Shown piece by piece: positions 1-11,258 of a DNA stretch of 64,000 bases. The DNA lies in contig NZ_CP115446.1 in NCBI RefSeq assembly GCF_027912455.1, forward strand, positions 1,449,501 to 1,513,500, written 5' to 3'. The DNA is from Aurantiacibacter sp. MUD61 (lineage in GTDB: Bacteria; Pseudomonadota; Alphaproteobacteria; Sphingomonadales; Sphingomonadaceae). Made by a program: the position numbers and the translations under genes. The notes below the pieces were generated by a model. That model saw only the letters and a list, made by a program, of their open reading frames with translations. It ran no database searches and was not told where the DNA came from. How positions within the stretch are numbered: position 1 is the stretch's first letter; each line of letters opens with the position of its first letter.

Positions 1-741
1 CAGGCAGGCGCACCGCCTTGGGCGCTCGTTTCCTATGAAATCTGGAATTACGATGACACGCCTGAAGGCCTGCCCATGCCCGATGCCCAGCGCGACGAGC
101 TGCGCCGCGCCTATCTTGCCTCGGTCAGCTATGCAGACCGGCTTGTCGGTGAACTGCTGGCGGAACTGGAAGCAAGCGGCCGCGCTGACGATACGATCGT
201 CGTGATCTGGAGCGATCATGGCTTCAAGATCGGCGATCATGCGAATTACGCGAAGCATTCCACCGCCGATATCGATATCCGCATTCCGCTTCTGATCCGG
301 GTGCCCGGCATGGCAACAGCTGGTGAGCGCAGCGATGCGCTGGTGGAGTCGGTCGATCTCTACCCAACGCTGGCCGAGCTTGCGGGCCTTTCGACGCCGA
401 ACAATCTGGAGGGTCTTTCCTTCGTTCCGCTCCTCGCCGATCCGGCGCTGGACTGGAAAGAGGCGGCTTTTGCGCAATACGGTCGCTACATCCGGGATTC
501 GCGTAGCGGCAATGGCCGCGGCACTGGCTACACTGTGCGTACGCAGCGCTATCGCTACACCGCATGGGTCATGGATGACAGCGGCGAGCTTGTGGCGCAG
601 GAGCTGTACGATCTGGACAGTGATCCGGATGAAAGCACGAATGTGGCTGGCGAGAGCGCCTATGCCAATGACCTCGCCCATCTTGAGCGTCTGCGCACCA
701 GCGGTTGGCAATCGGTCAGGGCAGGGGTCGCATTGCCCTGA
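1..741 (+). CDS. Sulfatase, C-terminal part (cut by window start)
   Basis: The frame is open from the first base, so the 5' part, including the formylglycine (C/S-x-P-x-R) active-site motif, lies outside the window. What is visible is the C-terminal half of an alkaline-phosphatase-fold sulfatase: a metal-binding segment VIWSDHGFKIGDHANYAKHS, the following IPLLIRVPG strand, VDLYPTLAELAG, and a C-terminal YDLDSDPDESTNVAG. This arrangement is usual in iduronate-2-sulfatase and choline-sulfatase-like enzymes, which hydrolyse sulfate esters. The substrate cannot be told. It converges on the MFS gene across an inverted repeat. Confidence 0.85.
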   Translation, partial: QAGAPPWALVSYEIWNYDDTPEGLPMPDAQRDELRRAYLASVSYADRLVGELLAELEASGRADDTIVVIWSDHGFKIGDHANYAKHSTADIDIRIPLLIRVPGMATAGERSDALVESVDLYPTLAELAGLSTPNNLEGLSFVPLLADPALDWKEAAFAQYGRYIRDSRSGNGRGTGYTVRTQRYRYTAWVMDDSGELVAQELYDLDSDPDESTNVAGESAYANDLAHLERLRTSGWQSVRAGVALP

Positions 742-762
742 TCTCGATCATTGAAAAGATTG

Positions 763-800
763 CGGGCCTCCATCCGGCGTTTGCCCCAGATGGAGGCCCG
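763..800. terminator. Inverted repeat between convergent genes, probable bidirectional terminator
   Basis: Two perfect 12-base arms (763-774 and 789-800, CGGGCCTCCATC and its complement) surround a 14-base loop. It lies between the sulfatase stop and the convergent MFS gene. Neither side has a strong T run, so termination is inferred from position and stem strength. Confidence 0.55.
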
Positions 801-849
801 ATTGATTCTGGCGAGTGTTGGTGTGCAACCCGCGTAATGCTGACAGCTC

Positions 850-2139
850 CTATTTCTCTTCCACCCAGTCGTTTTTGATCGTGCGCGTTGCCAGCAGCAT
901 CAGCAGGCCTGCTAGAAGGTATAGCGGCAGCACGGTGAGGATCGATGCGCGCAGCGAGCCATCGCCATAGATCGGGGCATAGGCATCGGAAATTGCGCCC
1001 AGCGCATAGATGCCGCCGCCAAGGCCGATCAGATTGTTAATCAGCAGGAACAGCGCCGATGCGGTGGCGCGCGCCTTGGGTTCGACAAGATGCTGGATGG
1101 CGGTGAGCACCGGGCCCAGCCAGACATAGGCGAGGCCTTGCGGGATGAGGAACAGCAGGAAGGCCAACACCAGATTGTCTGTCAGCACGCCGGCGATATA
1201 GATCGGGCAGCCGACGAAGAAGGCGATGGCCGGCAGGCGTGGATACCACGCCTTGTTGCCGCCAAGCCGGTCTGCCAGCGCACCGCCTGCCAGCATTCCC
1301 GAAACGCCGCCAATCAGCAGCACGCCGCCGATAAAGAGCGAGGTGTCCCACAGGCTGATTTCGAACGTGCGCAGGATGTAGCTCGGTTTCCAGAAGCCGA
1401 TGCCATAGCCGAGCATCGAGCTGAAAGCCGCGCCAAAGGCCATGAACCAGAAGGATGGCTTGCGCGCGAGGATCTTGAAGACGGAGAGGACAGACCGGCC
1501 CCCCTTCGCAGCGGTGTCGGCCTCATCTTCGCGTGGAACGTCTTTCACCACCCATTTGAAGAGCGGGGCGATCAAAATGCCGAGGCCGCCCATCACGAAG
1601 AAAGCCACACGCCAGTCCACCGTTGAGGCGATCCAGCCGCCGCCCAGCACGCCGATGGCGCTGCCGATGGGAATGCCGAGCGAATAGACCGCCAGCGCGG
1701 TAGCCCGGCGGCGCGGGGGAAAGTAATCGCCGATGATCGCATAGCTCGGCGCAACACCGCCGGCTTCGCCCACACCCACGCCCACGCGGGCGAGGAAGAT
1801 CTGCCAGAAATTCTGCGCCATGCCGCACAGGGCGGTAAAAGCGCTCCAGAACACCAGCGCAATAGTGATGACCCAGCTGCGACTGGTGCGATCCGCGACG
1901 GAGGATAGCGGCACCGCAAGCGTCGAATACAGCACTGCAAAGGCAAGCCCGCCGAGCAGGCCCATCTGCGTATCGGACAATCCCAGATCGGCCTGGATCG
2001 GGGCCGCCAGAATGGACAGCATCATCCGGTCGAGGAAATTGAAGATGTAGACCAGCAGCAGCATGGCCAGCACGAAATTAGCCTTGGCCGGCAAAACCTT
2101 CTTCGGTGCTTCGGTGGTGGGTGTGGTCGCCTCGGTCAT
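850..2139 (-). CDS. MFS transporter, spinster-like
   Basis: The 429-residue protein has about 12 hydrophobic segments. The first is preceded by a short polar tail and ends in FNFLDRMML. The loop between helices 2 and 3 carries SVADRTSRSW, a variant of MFS motif A, and helix 4 starts RVGVGVGEAGG, as in spinster-like and organic-anion MFS carriers. It sits in the inner membrane and is the last gene of the minus-strand block of acyl-CoA genes, so import or export of the substrate, or of an acid intermediate, is a reasonable guess. An inverted repeat lies between it and the hydratase gene upstream, so it may have its own promoter. Confidence 0.85.
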   Translation of the reverse strand: MTEATTPTTEAPKKVLPAKANFVLAMLLLVYIFNFLDRMMLSILAAPIQADLGLSDTQMGLLGGLAFAVLYSTLAVPLSSVADRTSRSWVITIALVFWSAFTALCGMAQNFWQIFLARVGVGVGEAGGVAPSYAIIGDYFPPRRRATALAVYSLGIPIGSAIGVLGGGWIASTVDWRVAFFVMGGLGILIAPLFKWVVKDVPREDEADTAAKGGRSVLSVFKILARKPSFWFMAFGAAFSSMLGYGIGFWKPSYILRTFEISLWDTSLFIGGVLLIGGVSGMLAGGALADRLGGNKAWYPRLPAIAFFVGCPIYIAGVLTDNLVLAFLLFLIPQGLAYVWLGPVLTAIQHLVEPKARATASALFLLINNLIGLGGGIYALGAISDAYAPIYGDGSLRASILTVLPLYLLAGLLMLLATRTIKNDWVEEK

Positions 2140-2159
2140 GCGGGCAATTCCTCGTTACG

Positions 2160-2195
2160 GTAAAGTGTAGGGGCCGGATCGGCTGACCCGGCCCC
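2160..2195 (-). terminator. Hairpin plus shared 15-base intergenic motif
   Basis: Perfect 8-base arms GGGGCCGG (2170-2177) and CCGGCCCC (2188-2195) form a hairpin after the enoyl-CoA hydratase gene; on the minus strand it is followed by TACACTTTAC. The motif GTAAAGTGTAGGGGC (2160-2174) on its flank recurs at 45111-45125. Termination is likely but the T run is weak. Confidence 0.5.
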
Positions 2196-2260
2196 TGTCC
2201 AGCCATGTTCGCTCATCTCGAGAGATGGAGTGAGGCGAGCGGTTGGTGGCTGAATGTGGT

Positions 2261-3116
2261 TCATGCGAAGGGCGGCTCTTTTGCCCAATCCATATCCGGC
2301 AGGTCGCCGGGTACGGTGTTGGGGAAATCGGCATCGCGCCGTTCCTTGAAGGCGGCGATGCCCTCGCGCACATCCTCGGCTCGCCCGCGCGATGCAAAGA
2401 CGGCGCTGTCGATACGGTGCATGTCCATCGGATGCGCGAGGGTCTGCCCCTGCCACAGCATCCGCCGAGCGAGGGCGACCGAGACGGGCGCGGACGATGC
2501 GGTCATCTCCAGCGCCTTTTCCTTGGCTGCATCCAGCAGCGCATCGGGTGCGTGGACCGATTGGACGAGGCCCGCGGCGAGCGCTTCCTGCGCATCGAAC
2601 ACGCGGCCCGAGAATGTCCAGTCGAGCGCTTTCGCCATGCCCACGATACGCGGCAGGAACCAGCCCGAACACGCTTCCGGCGTGACCCCGCGGCGGGAGA
2701 ATACGAAGCCATAGCGCGAATCCTCTGCCGCCATGCGCCAATCCATCGGCAGTTGCATCGTCGCGCCGATGCCGACTGCTGCGCCATTGGAGGCGGCGAG
2801 CACGGGCTTGAGGCTGCGGAAAATGCGCAGGGTAACGATGCCGCCGCCATCCCGGTCCGGCCCGCCGATGTCCTCGCGCCCCTCTCGCTTGTCGTAATCG
2901 AACGTGTCGCCGCCGCTGCCAAGGTCTGCCCCGGCGCAGAAGGCGCGGCCCGATCCGGTGAGGATCACAGCGCGCACGCCGTCATCCGCATCGGTCAGGT
3001 CGAACAGCGCCAGCAAGTCGCGGATCATCGCCGGATTGAACGTGTTCATCTGGTCCGGCCGGTTGAAAGTCGCGACGGCCAGCCCGTTGTCGATTGCGAG
3101 ATCCAGTGTCTGGAAA

Positions 3117-3124
<8 letters not shown>
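2261..3124 (-). CDS. Enoyl-CoA hydratase/isomerase family protein
   Basis: A crotonase-fold protein of 287 residues. Visible motifs are the oxyanion-hole segments AFCAGADL (about residue 68) and NGAAVGIGA, followed by RRGVTPEACSGWFLPR, where the Glu matches the first catalytic Glu of crotonases. The position of the second Glu looks like Asp or Gln (FDAQEA), so a 2-enoyl-CoA hydratase is possible but an isomerase-type activity is not excluded. The start at 3124 (MADFQTLDL) is chosen because upstream residues do not look like crotonase. It overlaps the preceding gene by eight bases (ATGGCTGA), implying translational coupling. Its likely role is a beta-oxidation step in this cluster. Confidence 0.85.
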
Positions 3125-6152
<3,028 letters not shown>

Positions 6153-6172
6153 GCTTTCGGTCTCCGCTAAAT

Positions 6173-6979
6173 TCAGGCTGGTTCGACAAGCAGTTGCGCA
6201 AGGCGCTCACGCATCTCCCGATCGACACCGATGGAATCGTAATATTGGTCAAGCGAGCCGTATTCGCTGGCGATGCCCGCAAAGGCGCTTTCAAGAAATT
6301 CGGGATTGGCTGAGCGCATCACTGCAATCGCTTCCGCCGGGAAAGCCTTGCGCATGGCGGATTGCGCCTTCGCTCCGCCATCGCGCCCGATGAATAGCGA
6401 GCGCGCCATGTCATCTTCGCTGGCGGCAATCCGGTCCGTCAGCGCGTAATCGTCAAGCACCGTTTCGCGCGGCACTCCGACCGATGAAAGGACCAGCGCA
6501 GCAGCCATGCCGGTGCGATCCTTGCCCGCCGAACAATGCATGACGCAGGGCACTGCGCCCTTGGCGATTTCGGACAGGATGCCTCCGAATGCGTGGCCGA
6601 GCGTGCGCGGCAGTTCGGCGTAAAAATCGAGCATCAACTGGCGCGCGCCATCGGCGTTTTGCGGGTATTCCAGGGCCATATCGACCAGTCGCCGCTTATG
6701 GCCGGGAGGCCACGTGTGGAAAGCAAGATGCTCCGCGTTCCAGGCGGTGGGATCGGCTTCGCGTTCACGCGGCGCGCGCAGGTCGAAGATGGCGCGAATG
6801 CGGGTTTCCTCAAGCGCCCGGATATCGTCTGCGCTGAGCATGGAGAGGCGATTGGACCGGAACAGCACGCCGGTTTTTATCCGCCCGCCATCATGCGTGT
6901 GATAGCCGCCGAAATCGCGGAAATTGCCTGCTCCTTCCAAGGGAAGGATACGCGCACGGTCGGCGTCGCTTAAACTCAT
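6173..6979 (-). CDS. Tyrosine-protein phosphatase (Y_phosphatase3 type)
   Basis: A 268-residue protein with the P-loop HCSAGKDRTG (C-x5-R), an N-terminal NFRDFGGYHT and LFRSNRLSML, and a general-acid region near DLRAPREREADP. This is the layout of the bacterial PTP family that dephosphorylates tyrosine residues or phosphoinositides. The start at 6979 (MSLSDADR) overlaps the end of the TetR gene by ATGA. Why a phosphatase is translationally coupled to the regulator is not obvious from sequence; removal of a phosphate group from a small metabolite is one possibility given the kinase-like gene across the divergent promoter. Confidence 0.88.
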   Translation of the reverse strand: MSLSDADRARILPLEGAGNFRDFGGYHTHDGGRIKTGVLFRSNRLSMLSADDIRALEETRIRAIFDLRAPREREADPTAWNAEHLAFHTWPPGHKRRLVDMALEYPQNADGARQLMLDFYAELPRTLGHAFGGILSEIAKGAVPCVMHCSAGKDRTGMAAALVLSSVGVPRETVLDDYALTDRIAASEDDMARSLFIGRDGGAKAQSAMRKAFPAEAIAVMRSANPEFLESAFAGIASEYGSLDQYYDSIGVDREMRERLAQLLVEPA

Positions 6980-8250
6980 GCGTCTTGCAGGATTGCGGCG
7001 GGATCGGCGAACATGCCGCGCGTCAGGCAGGATGCATAAAGGCGGATCGCCGTCGCGCGATCCATGTCGCTTGCCCATTTGCGCAAATCATAGGCGGAAT
7101 TGAGCATGGCCGCGATGGTCTGGCTGGCAATATTGGGATCGACAAGGCGGATGGAGCCTTCCTGCGCGCCTTCGATCAGCGTGTTGCCATATCGCAAAGC
7201 TGTGCGATCGGACCGGTCCAGCACTTCCTCCCGCACGTCGAAAGGCAGGGCCTGAAGCGCGGATGTGCGGGTAAGCGGGAATTCGCCGGTGAACTGCAAA
7301 TCCATCAGATAGGCCATCGTCGCTTCGAGATGCTCCCACTGATTGTTGCCTGCCTCCGCCGCAGCGCGCTGCACGCTGGAAATCCGGCGGAAGGACCGAC
7401 GGAAACACTCCAGTATCAAATCATCCTTGCCTTCAAGGTGATGATAGAAACTGCCCTTGGTGACTTCCAGCTCATCGACGATGCGCAGGACGGAGGCCCC
7501 GCGATAACCGCTTTCATTGATCAGCCGTGTGGCCACGCCGAGGAAATTGGGCGCGCCGCGCGCTTCATCGTCGATCGGTTCGCCATCGGCATCGGCGGGC
7601 AATTCTATGGGAGACCATCCTGTGCCCTCCGGCGCGAGACCGCGTTCGAAAAGATCGCAGAGCTGCCGATGCACTCGCTCGAACTCGTCGATCGGATAGC
7701 GGCTCAGCCAGACCGGCAGCCAGAAGATCGTCTCCAGCAACAGGTGCGCGCGCGCCGACATCAATGGCTTGGCGCTCTCAGGGAAATCGCCCCATAGCGC
7801 GCGGGTGGCGCGGAACAGCTCGACATAGCGTTGCAGCAATGGATCGCGGATCGCATCGTCCAGCGTGCGCACTTCCGACAATGTGGCGATCGGCACGCCT
7901 GTGCCGCGCACGACATCGGCGCGCAGGGCAAAGTGCAGCTCCAGCACCTTGCGGACGCGGGCCTGCGGCGTGGGTTCGCTGCTGGCCTGCTCGACGATAT
8001 CGTGAAGCCGCTCCATCGCGCGCTCGAAAACCGCCGCTGCCAGCACGTCCTTGCGGGGGAAGTAATAGGTAACGCTAGTGGTGCTGAGCTCCACCGCTTT
8101 GGACACCGCCTGCAGCGTCGTCGCCTTGGCGCCATGTTCGTTAATCAGCGCCGTTGCCGCATCGAGCAGCGCATCCCGTTTCCGCTCGTAGCGGGCGCGG
8201 CGACCGGGGGTGGTCACATCATCGCTGGAAGGCATCGCCTGATCGTTCAT
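6976..8250 (-). CDS. TetR-family regulator with two tandem TetR units
   Basis: At 424 residues it is twice the usual TetR length. Unit 1 (about 15-210) has an HTH of the TetR kind, ATTLQAVSKAVELSTTSVTY followed by YFPRKDVL. Unit 2 (about 230-420) has ASVLRIVDELEVTKGSFYHH followed by LEGKDDL. Each is followed by a helical ligand-binding region. The ATG at 8250 is preferred over an upstream TTG because GGAAGCGG precedes it. It is the first gene of the minus block and divergent from the kinase gene, so it probably represses the acyl-CoA cluster in response to an acyl-CoA or other ligand. The fusion may act as a covalent dimer. Confidence 0.9.
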   Translation of the reverse strand: MNDQAMPSSDDVTTPGRRARYERKRDALLDAATALINEHGAKATTLQAVSKAVELSTTSVTYYFPRKDVLAAAVFERAMERLHDIVEQASSEPTPQARVRKVLELHFALRADVVRGTGVPIATLSEVRTLDDAIRDPLLQRYVELFRATRALWGDFPESAKPLMSARAHLLLETIFWLPVWLSRYPIDEFERVHRQLCDLFERGLAPEGTGWSPIELPADADGEPIDDEARGAPNFLGVATRLINESGYRGASVLRIVDELEVTKGSFYHHLEGKDDLILECFRRSFRRISSVQRAAAEAGNNQWEHLEATMAYLMDLQFTGEFPLTRTSALQALPFDVREEVLDRSDRTALRYGNTLIEGAQEGSIRLVDPNIASQTIAAMLNSAYDLRKWASDMDRATAIRLYASCLTRGMFADPAAILQDA

Positions 8251-8308
8251 TCCGCTTCCATGCCGCAAAGATGCGCGCTCGCCAAGTGTCAGTTAGCCGG
8301 ATTTCTGG

Positions 8309-8338
8309 TTGAACCGCGACAAGATTCGAACGTATGGT
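8309..8338 (+). promoter_or_regulatory. Possible promoter of the kinase-SDR operon
   Basis: TTGAAC (8309-8314) and TATGGT (8333-8338) are spaced by 18 bases in the short divergent gap between the TetR gene and the kinase gene. The match to a housekeeping promoter is moderate. Confidence 0.35.
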
Positions 8339-8366
8339 ATCCAAAACCAGCCTGGGAGCATGGATA

Positions 8367-9410
8367 ATGAATGACGGCGACAGCGATCGCTTTGCCGACC
8401 TTGATGGGGAGCGACTCGGGACGTGGCTGGGGGCAAATGTGGACGCTGCTGTCCCTTTGCGGTCCGTCACGAAATTTGCTGGCGGGCAATCCAATCCGAC
8501 TTATCGGGTGGAGCTGGGCGACAAATCCTACGTCCTGCGGCGAAAGCCCTTCGGAAAAATCCTCCCCTCCGCCCATGCGGTGGAGCGCGAGTATCGGCTG
8601 ATCCATGCCCTGCATCCGCTCGGCATGCCGGTCGCGAAACCCTATGCGCTGTGCGAAGATGAGTATGTCATCGGCGCGCCATTCTACATCATGGATATGG
8701 TGGAGGGCCGGGTGTTCTGGGACGGCGCTTTGCCCGAGGTTTCGAAGGAAGAGCGCGCGCCGATATACCGCTCGATGGTGGATGCGCTGGCGCAGCTGCA
8801 TTCGGTCGATCCGCAGGAGGCGGGGCTCGGCGATTACGGCGCGCCGGGCAATTATTTCGAGCGGCAGGTCGGCCGCTGGACCAAGCAATATCGCGCCGCG
8901 CAGACCGACGAATTGCCCGCCGTTGAGCGCTTGATCGAGTTTCTGCCCGGCACCGTGCCTGAGCAGGAGCGGACCAGCATCATCCACGGCGATTACCGCA
9001 TCGACAATATGATCTATGCGCCCGATGGGCCGCAGGTTCGCGCCATTCTCGATTGGGAGCTGTCGACGCTCGGCGATCCGCTGGCGGATTTCACCTATCT
9101 CGCGATGAACTGGGCACTGCCGCGCACGGGGCGCAACGCGCAGCTTGGCGGGCTCGACCTGGACGATCTCGGCATACCCTCACTGGAAGAAGTGACCCAG
9201 CAATATTGCGAGGCCACGGGGCGCACGTCGGTGCCCGATATGAACTGGTATTTCGCCTACAACCTCTTCCGCCTCGTCGGCATTCTGCAGGGCATCAAGA
9301 AGCGCATCATCGACGGCAATGCCTCGAGCAAGGATGCCCAGAAGAAAGCCGCCATGGTCGAACCATTGGCCGATGCTGCGCTGAATTTTGCCCGCAAGGC
9401 GGGTGCCTGA
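8367..9410 (+). CDS. APH-like kinase (acyl-CoA-dehydrogenase-associated phosphotransferase)
   Basis: A 347-residue aminoglycoside-phosphotransferase-fold protein. It has a nucleotide-loop region (KFAGGQSNPTYRVELGDKSY), the conserved RRKPFGKILPSAHAVEREY, the catalytic HGDYRIDNMIY and metal-binding AILDWELSTLGDPLADF. Proteins of this subgroup correspond to the kinase half of ACAD10/ACAD11 and to LvaA, which phosphorylate 4-hydroxyacyl-CoA. GGGAG at 8354-8358 marks the ATG at 8367 as the start. It heads the plus-strand operon with two SDRs. Function on a hydroxyacyl-CoA is inferred from family and context; antibiotic modification is unlikely. Confidence 0.8.
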   Translation: MNDGDSDRFADLDGERLGTWLGANVDAAVPLRSVTKFAGGQSNPTYRVELGDKSYVLRRKPFGKILPSAHAVEREYRLIHALHPLGMPVAKPYALCEDEYVIGAPFYIMDMVEGRVFWDGALPEVSKEERAPIYRSMVDALAQLHSVDPQEAGLGDYGAPGNYFERQVGRWTKQYRAAQTDELPAVERLIEFLPGTVPEQERTSIIHGDYRIDNMIYAPDGPQVRAILDWELSTLGDPLADFTYLAMNWALPRTGRNAQLGGLDLDDLGIPSLEEVTQQYCEATGRTSVPDMNWYFAYNLFRLVGILQGIKKRIIDGNASSKDAQKKAAMVEPLADAALNFARKAGA

Positions 9411-9437
9411 TTTTCGCTAATTCCCAAGGAGTTATAC

Positions 9438-10214
9438 ATGTCCCTATTCGATTGCACCGGCAAGGTCGCCGTCATCACCGGATCCTCGCGCGGGATCGGC
9501 CGCGCCATTGCCGAGGAGCTGGCTGAGCATGGCGCGAAAGTCGTCATCTCCAGCCGCAAGCAGGATGCCTGCGAAGAGGTGGCGAGCGCGATCAACGCCA
9601 AGCACGGCGAGGGCACGGCGGTCGCCATCGCGGCCAGCATTTCGGAGAAGGAAGCGCTCGAGAATCTCGTGGCGCAAACGCATGAACAGCTCGGCCCGAT
9701 CGACATCCTCGTCTGCAATGCGGCGAGCAATCCCTATTACGGATCGATGGACGGCATCACCGATGAACAGTTCCGCAAGATCCTCGACAACAATGTGCTC
9801 TCCAACCACTGGCTGGTGCAGCTTGCCCTGCCCGACATGCGGGCGAGCGGGGGCGGCGCGATCATCGTCGTCTCCTCCATCGGCGGGCTTCGCGGCTCCG
9901 CGATGATCGGGGCCTATAACATTTCGAAAGCGGCGGATTTCCAGCTGGTGCGCAACTATGCAGTGGAAGTCGGCAAGGACAATATCCGCATCAACGCCAT
10001 CGCCCCCGGCGTGGTGAAAACCGACTTCGCTCGCGCCTTGTGGGAAGACCAGAAGATGCACGATGCCACCGCCCGCGCCACGCCGATGAAGCGGCTGGGT
10101 GAACCACGCGATATCGCCGGGGCGGCAGTCTATCTCGCCAGCGATGCAGGCGCGTGGATGACGGGGCAGATGATGGTGATCGATGGCGGCGTAACCATCG
10201 GCGCGGGGATCTGA
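9438..10214 (+). CDS. SDR family oxidoreductase
   Basis: A classical short-chain dehydrogenase of 258 residues. It has the nucleotide motif TGSSRGIGRAIAEEL, NAASNP in place of the NNAG strand, the active-site Ser in VVSSIGG, and Y-x3-K in AYNISKAAD. The C-terminal IDGGVTIGAGI is typical. An AAGGAG sequence precedes the ATG. The stop overlaps the next SDR start (TGATG). In this cluster it probably oxidises a hydroxyacyl-CoA or reduces a keto intermediate; the cofactor is not settled from sequence. Confidence 0.9.
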   Translation: MSLFDCTGKVAVITGSSRGIGRAIAEELAEHGAKVVISSRKQDACEEVASAINAKHGEGTAVAIAASISEKEALENLVAQTHEQLGPIDILVCNAASNPYYGSMDGITDEQFRKILDNNVLSNHWLVQLALPDMRASGGGAIIVVSSIGGLRGSAMIGAYNISKAADFQLVRNYAVEVGKDNIRINAIAPGVVKTDFARALWEDQKMHDATARATPMKRLGEPRDIAGAAVYLASDAGAWMTGQMMVIDGGVTIGAGI

Positions 10215-11014
10215 TGGGCCAGCTATCGGGCAAGATTGCCTGCATCACCGGTGCTGCTTCCGGGATCGGCCGGGCGAGTGCTCTGCTGTTCGCATCCGAA
10301 GGAGCGAAAGTGGTCGCTTTCGATCGCTCCTCCGATGTCTCGAGCACGGTGGAAGCGATCAAGGATGCAGGCGGGCAGGCGCTCGGCATGAGCGGCGATG
10401 CAGCGAGCGAGGATGACATCGCGGCGCTGGTGGCGCAGGCGCGGGAGGCGTTTGGCGGGCTGCATATCTTCTTCGCCAACGCCGGGATCACCGGAACCGC
10501 GCGCGGAGGGTATTTCGACAGCAATGCGGCGAACTGGATGGAAGTCCTGCGCGTCAATCTCGTCGGCCCGTTCTGCGCGGTGAAGCACGCTGCGCCGGCT
10601 ATCGAAGCTTCGGGCGGCGGCGCGATCGTCTGCACCGCTTCAGTCGCCGGATTGCGTTCGGGCGCAGGTCCAGCGCCGTATTCGGCCAGCAAGGCAGGGG
10701 TGATCAATCTGGTGCAGACAGCCGCGCAGCAGCTTGCAGGGACAGGCGTGCGCATCAACGGCATCTGCCCCGGCCTGATCGAAACCGGCATGACCGCGCC
10801 GCTCTACGAAAATGCCCGTGCCAAGGGCGTCGAAGACCAGATCGGTCTATTGAACCCGCTCGGCCGCGGCGGGGAGCCGGAGGAGATCGCCAGGGTCGCC
10901 CTCTTCCTCGCTTCGGATGCGGCAAGCTACCTTCACGGCCAGTCGATCCCGGTCGATGGCGGCCTGTCGACCACCCACCCCGTGACCCGACCTCCCGGGC
11001 TCCAAAAAGGCTGA
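10214..11014 (+). CDS. SDR family oxidoreductase
   Basis: A 266-residue classical SDR with TGAASGIGRASALLF, an acidic residue after beta-strand 2 (VVAFDRSSD) that suggests NAD(H) preference, NAGITG, the Ser in CTASVAG and YSASKAG. The start at 10214 sits in a TGATG overlap with the preceding SDR, so the two are co-translated. The last 15 residues are a Pro-rich tail beyond the usual IPVDGG end. Two adjacent SDRs suggest two successive alcohol oxidations or two stereospecific substrates in the pathway. Confidence 0.9.
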   Translation: MGQLSGKIACITGAASGIGRASALLFASEGAKVVAFDRSSDVSSTVEAIKDAGGQALGMSGDAASEDDIAALVAQAREAFGGLHIFFANAGITGTARGGYFDSNAANWMEVLRVNLVGPFCAVKHAAPAIEASGGGAIVCTASVAGLRSGAGPAPYSASKAGVINLVQTAAQQLAGTGVRINGICPGLIETGMTAPLYENARAKGVEDQIGLLNPLGRGGEPEEIARVALFLASDAASYLHGQSIPVDGGLSTTHPVTRPPGLQKG

Positions 11015-11258
11015 GTTCGCGATAGCACCGGGCAGGTGCAGCAAGGGGCAGGGAAAGGACAGCAAGGGACAAGGCCGTGCCAGCGCCGGCCTGATCTGCA
11101 CGTTCCTGGGATCGGCCGTGCTTCCGATCCGATGCCTGCCTTTGCGACACCTCAATGCACCTTGTCTGAAAACACGGTATGTAATAGGTCCGTCTCAGAA
11201 ACGGAGTCGTGCCATCGATTGACGGTGGCGGGACGCACACGATTGAATGGGAGCCAGC

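Noticed and set aside
8315-8345. A T-loop-like GATTCGAAC suggesting a tRNA
   Set aside because: No acceptor or anticodon stem can be built around it; it is part of the divergent promoter region.
11038-11070. Imperfect direct repeats of AGCAAGGGRCA before the FadJ-like gene
   Set aside because: Too short and too degenerate to call a regulatory repeat without comparison.
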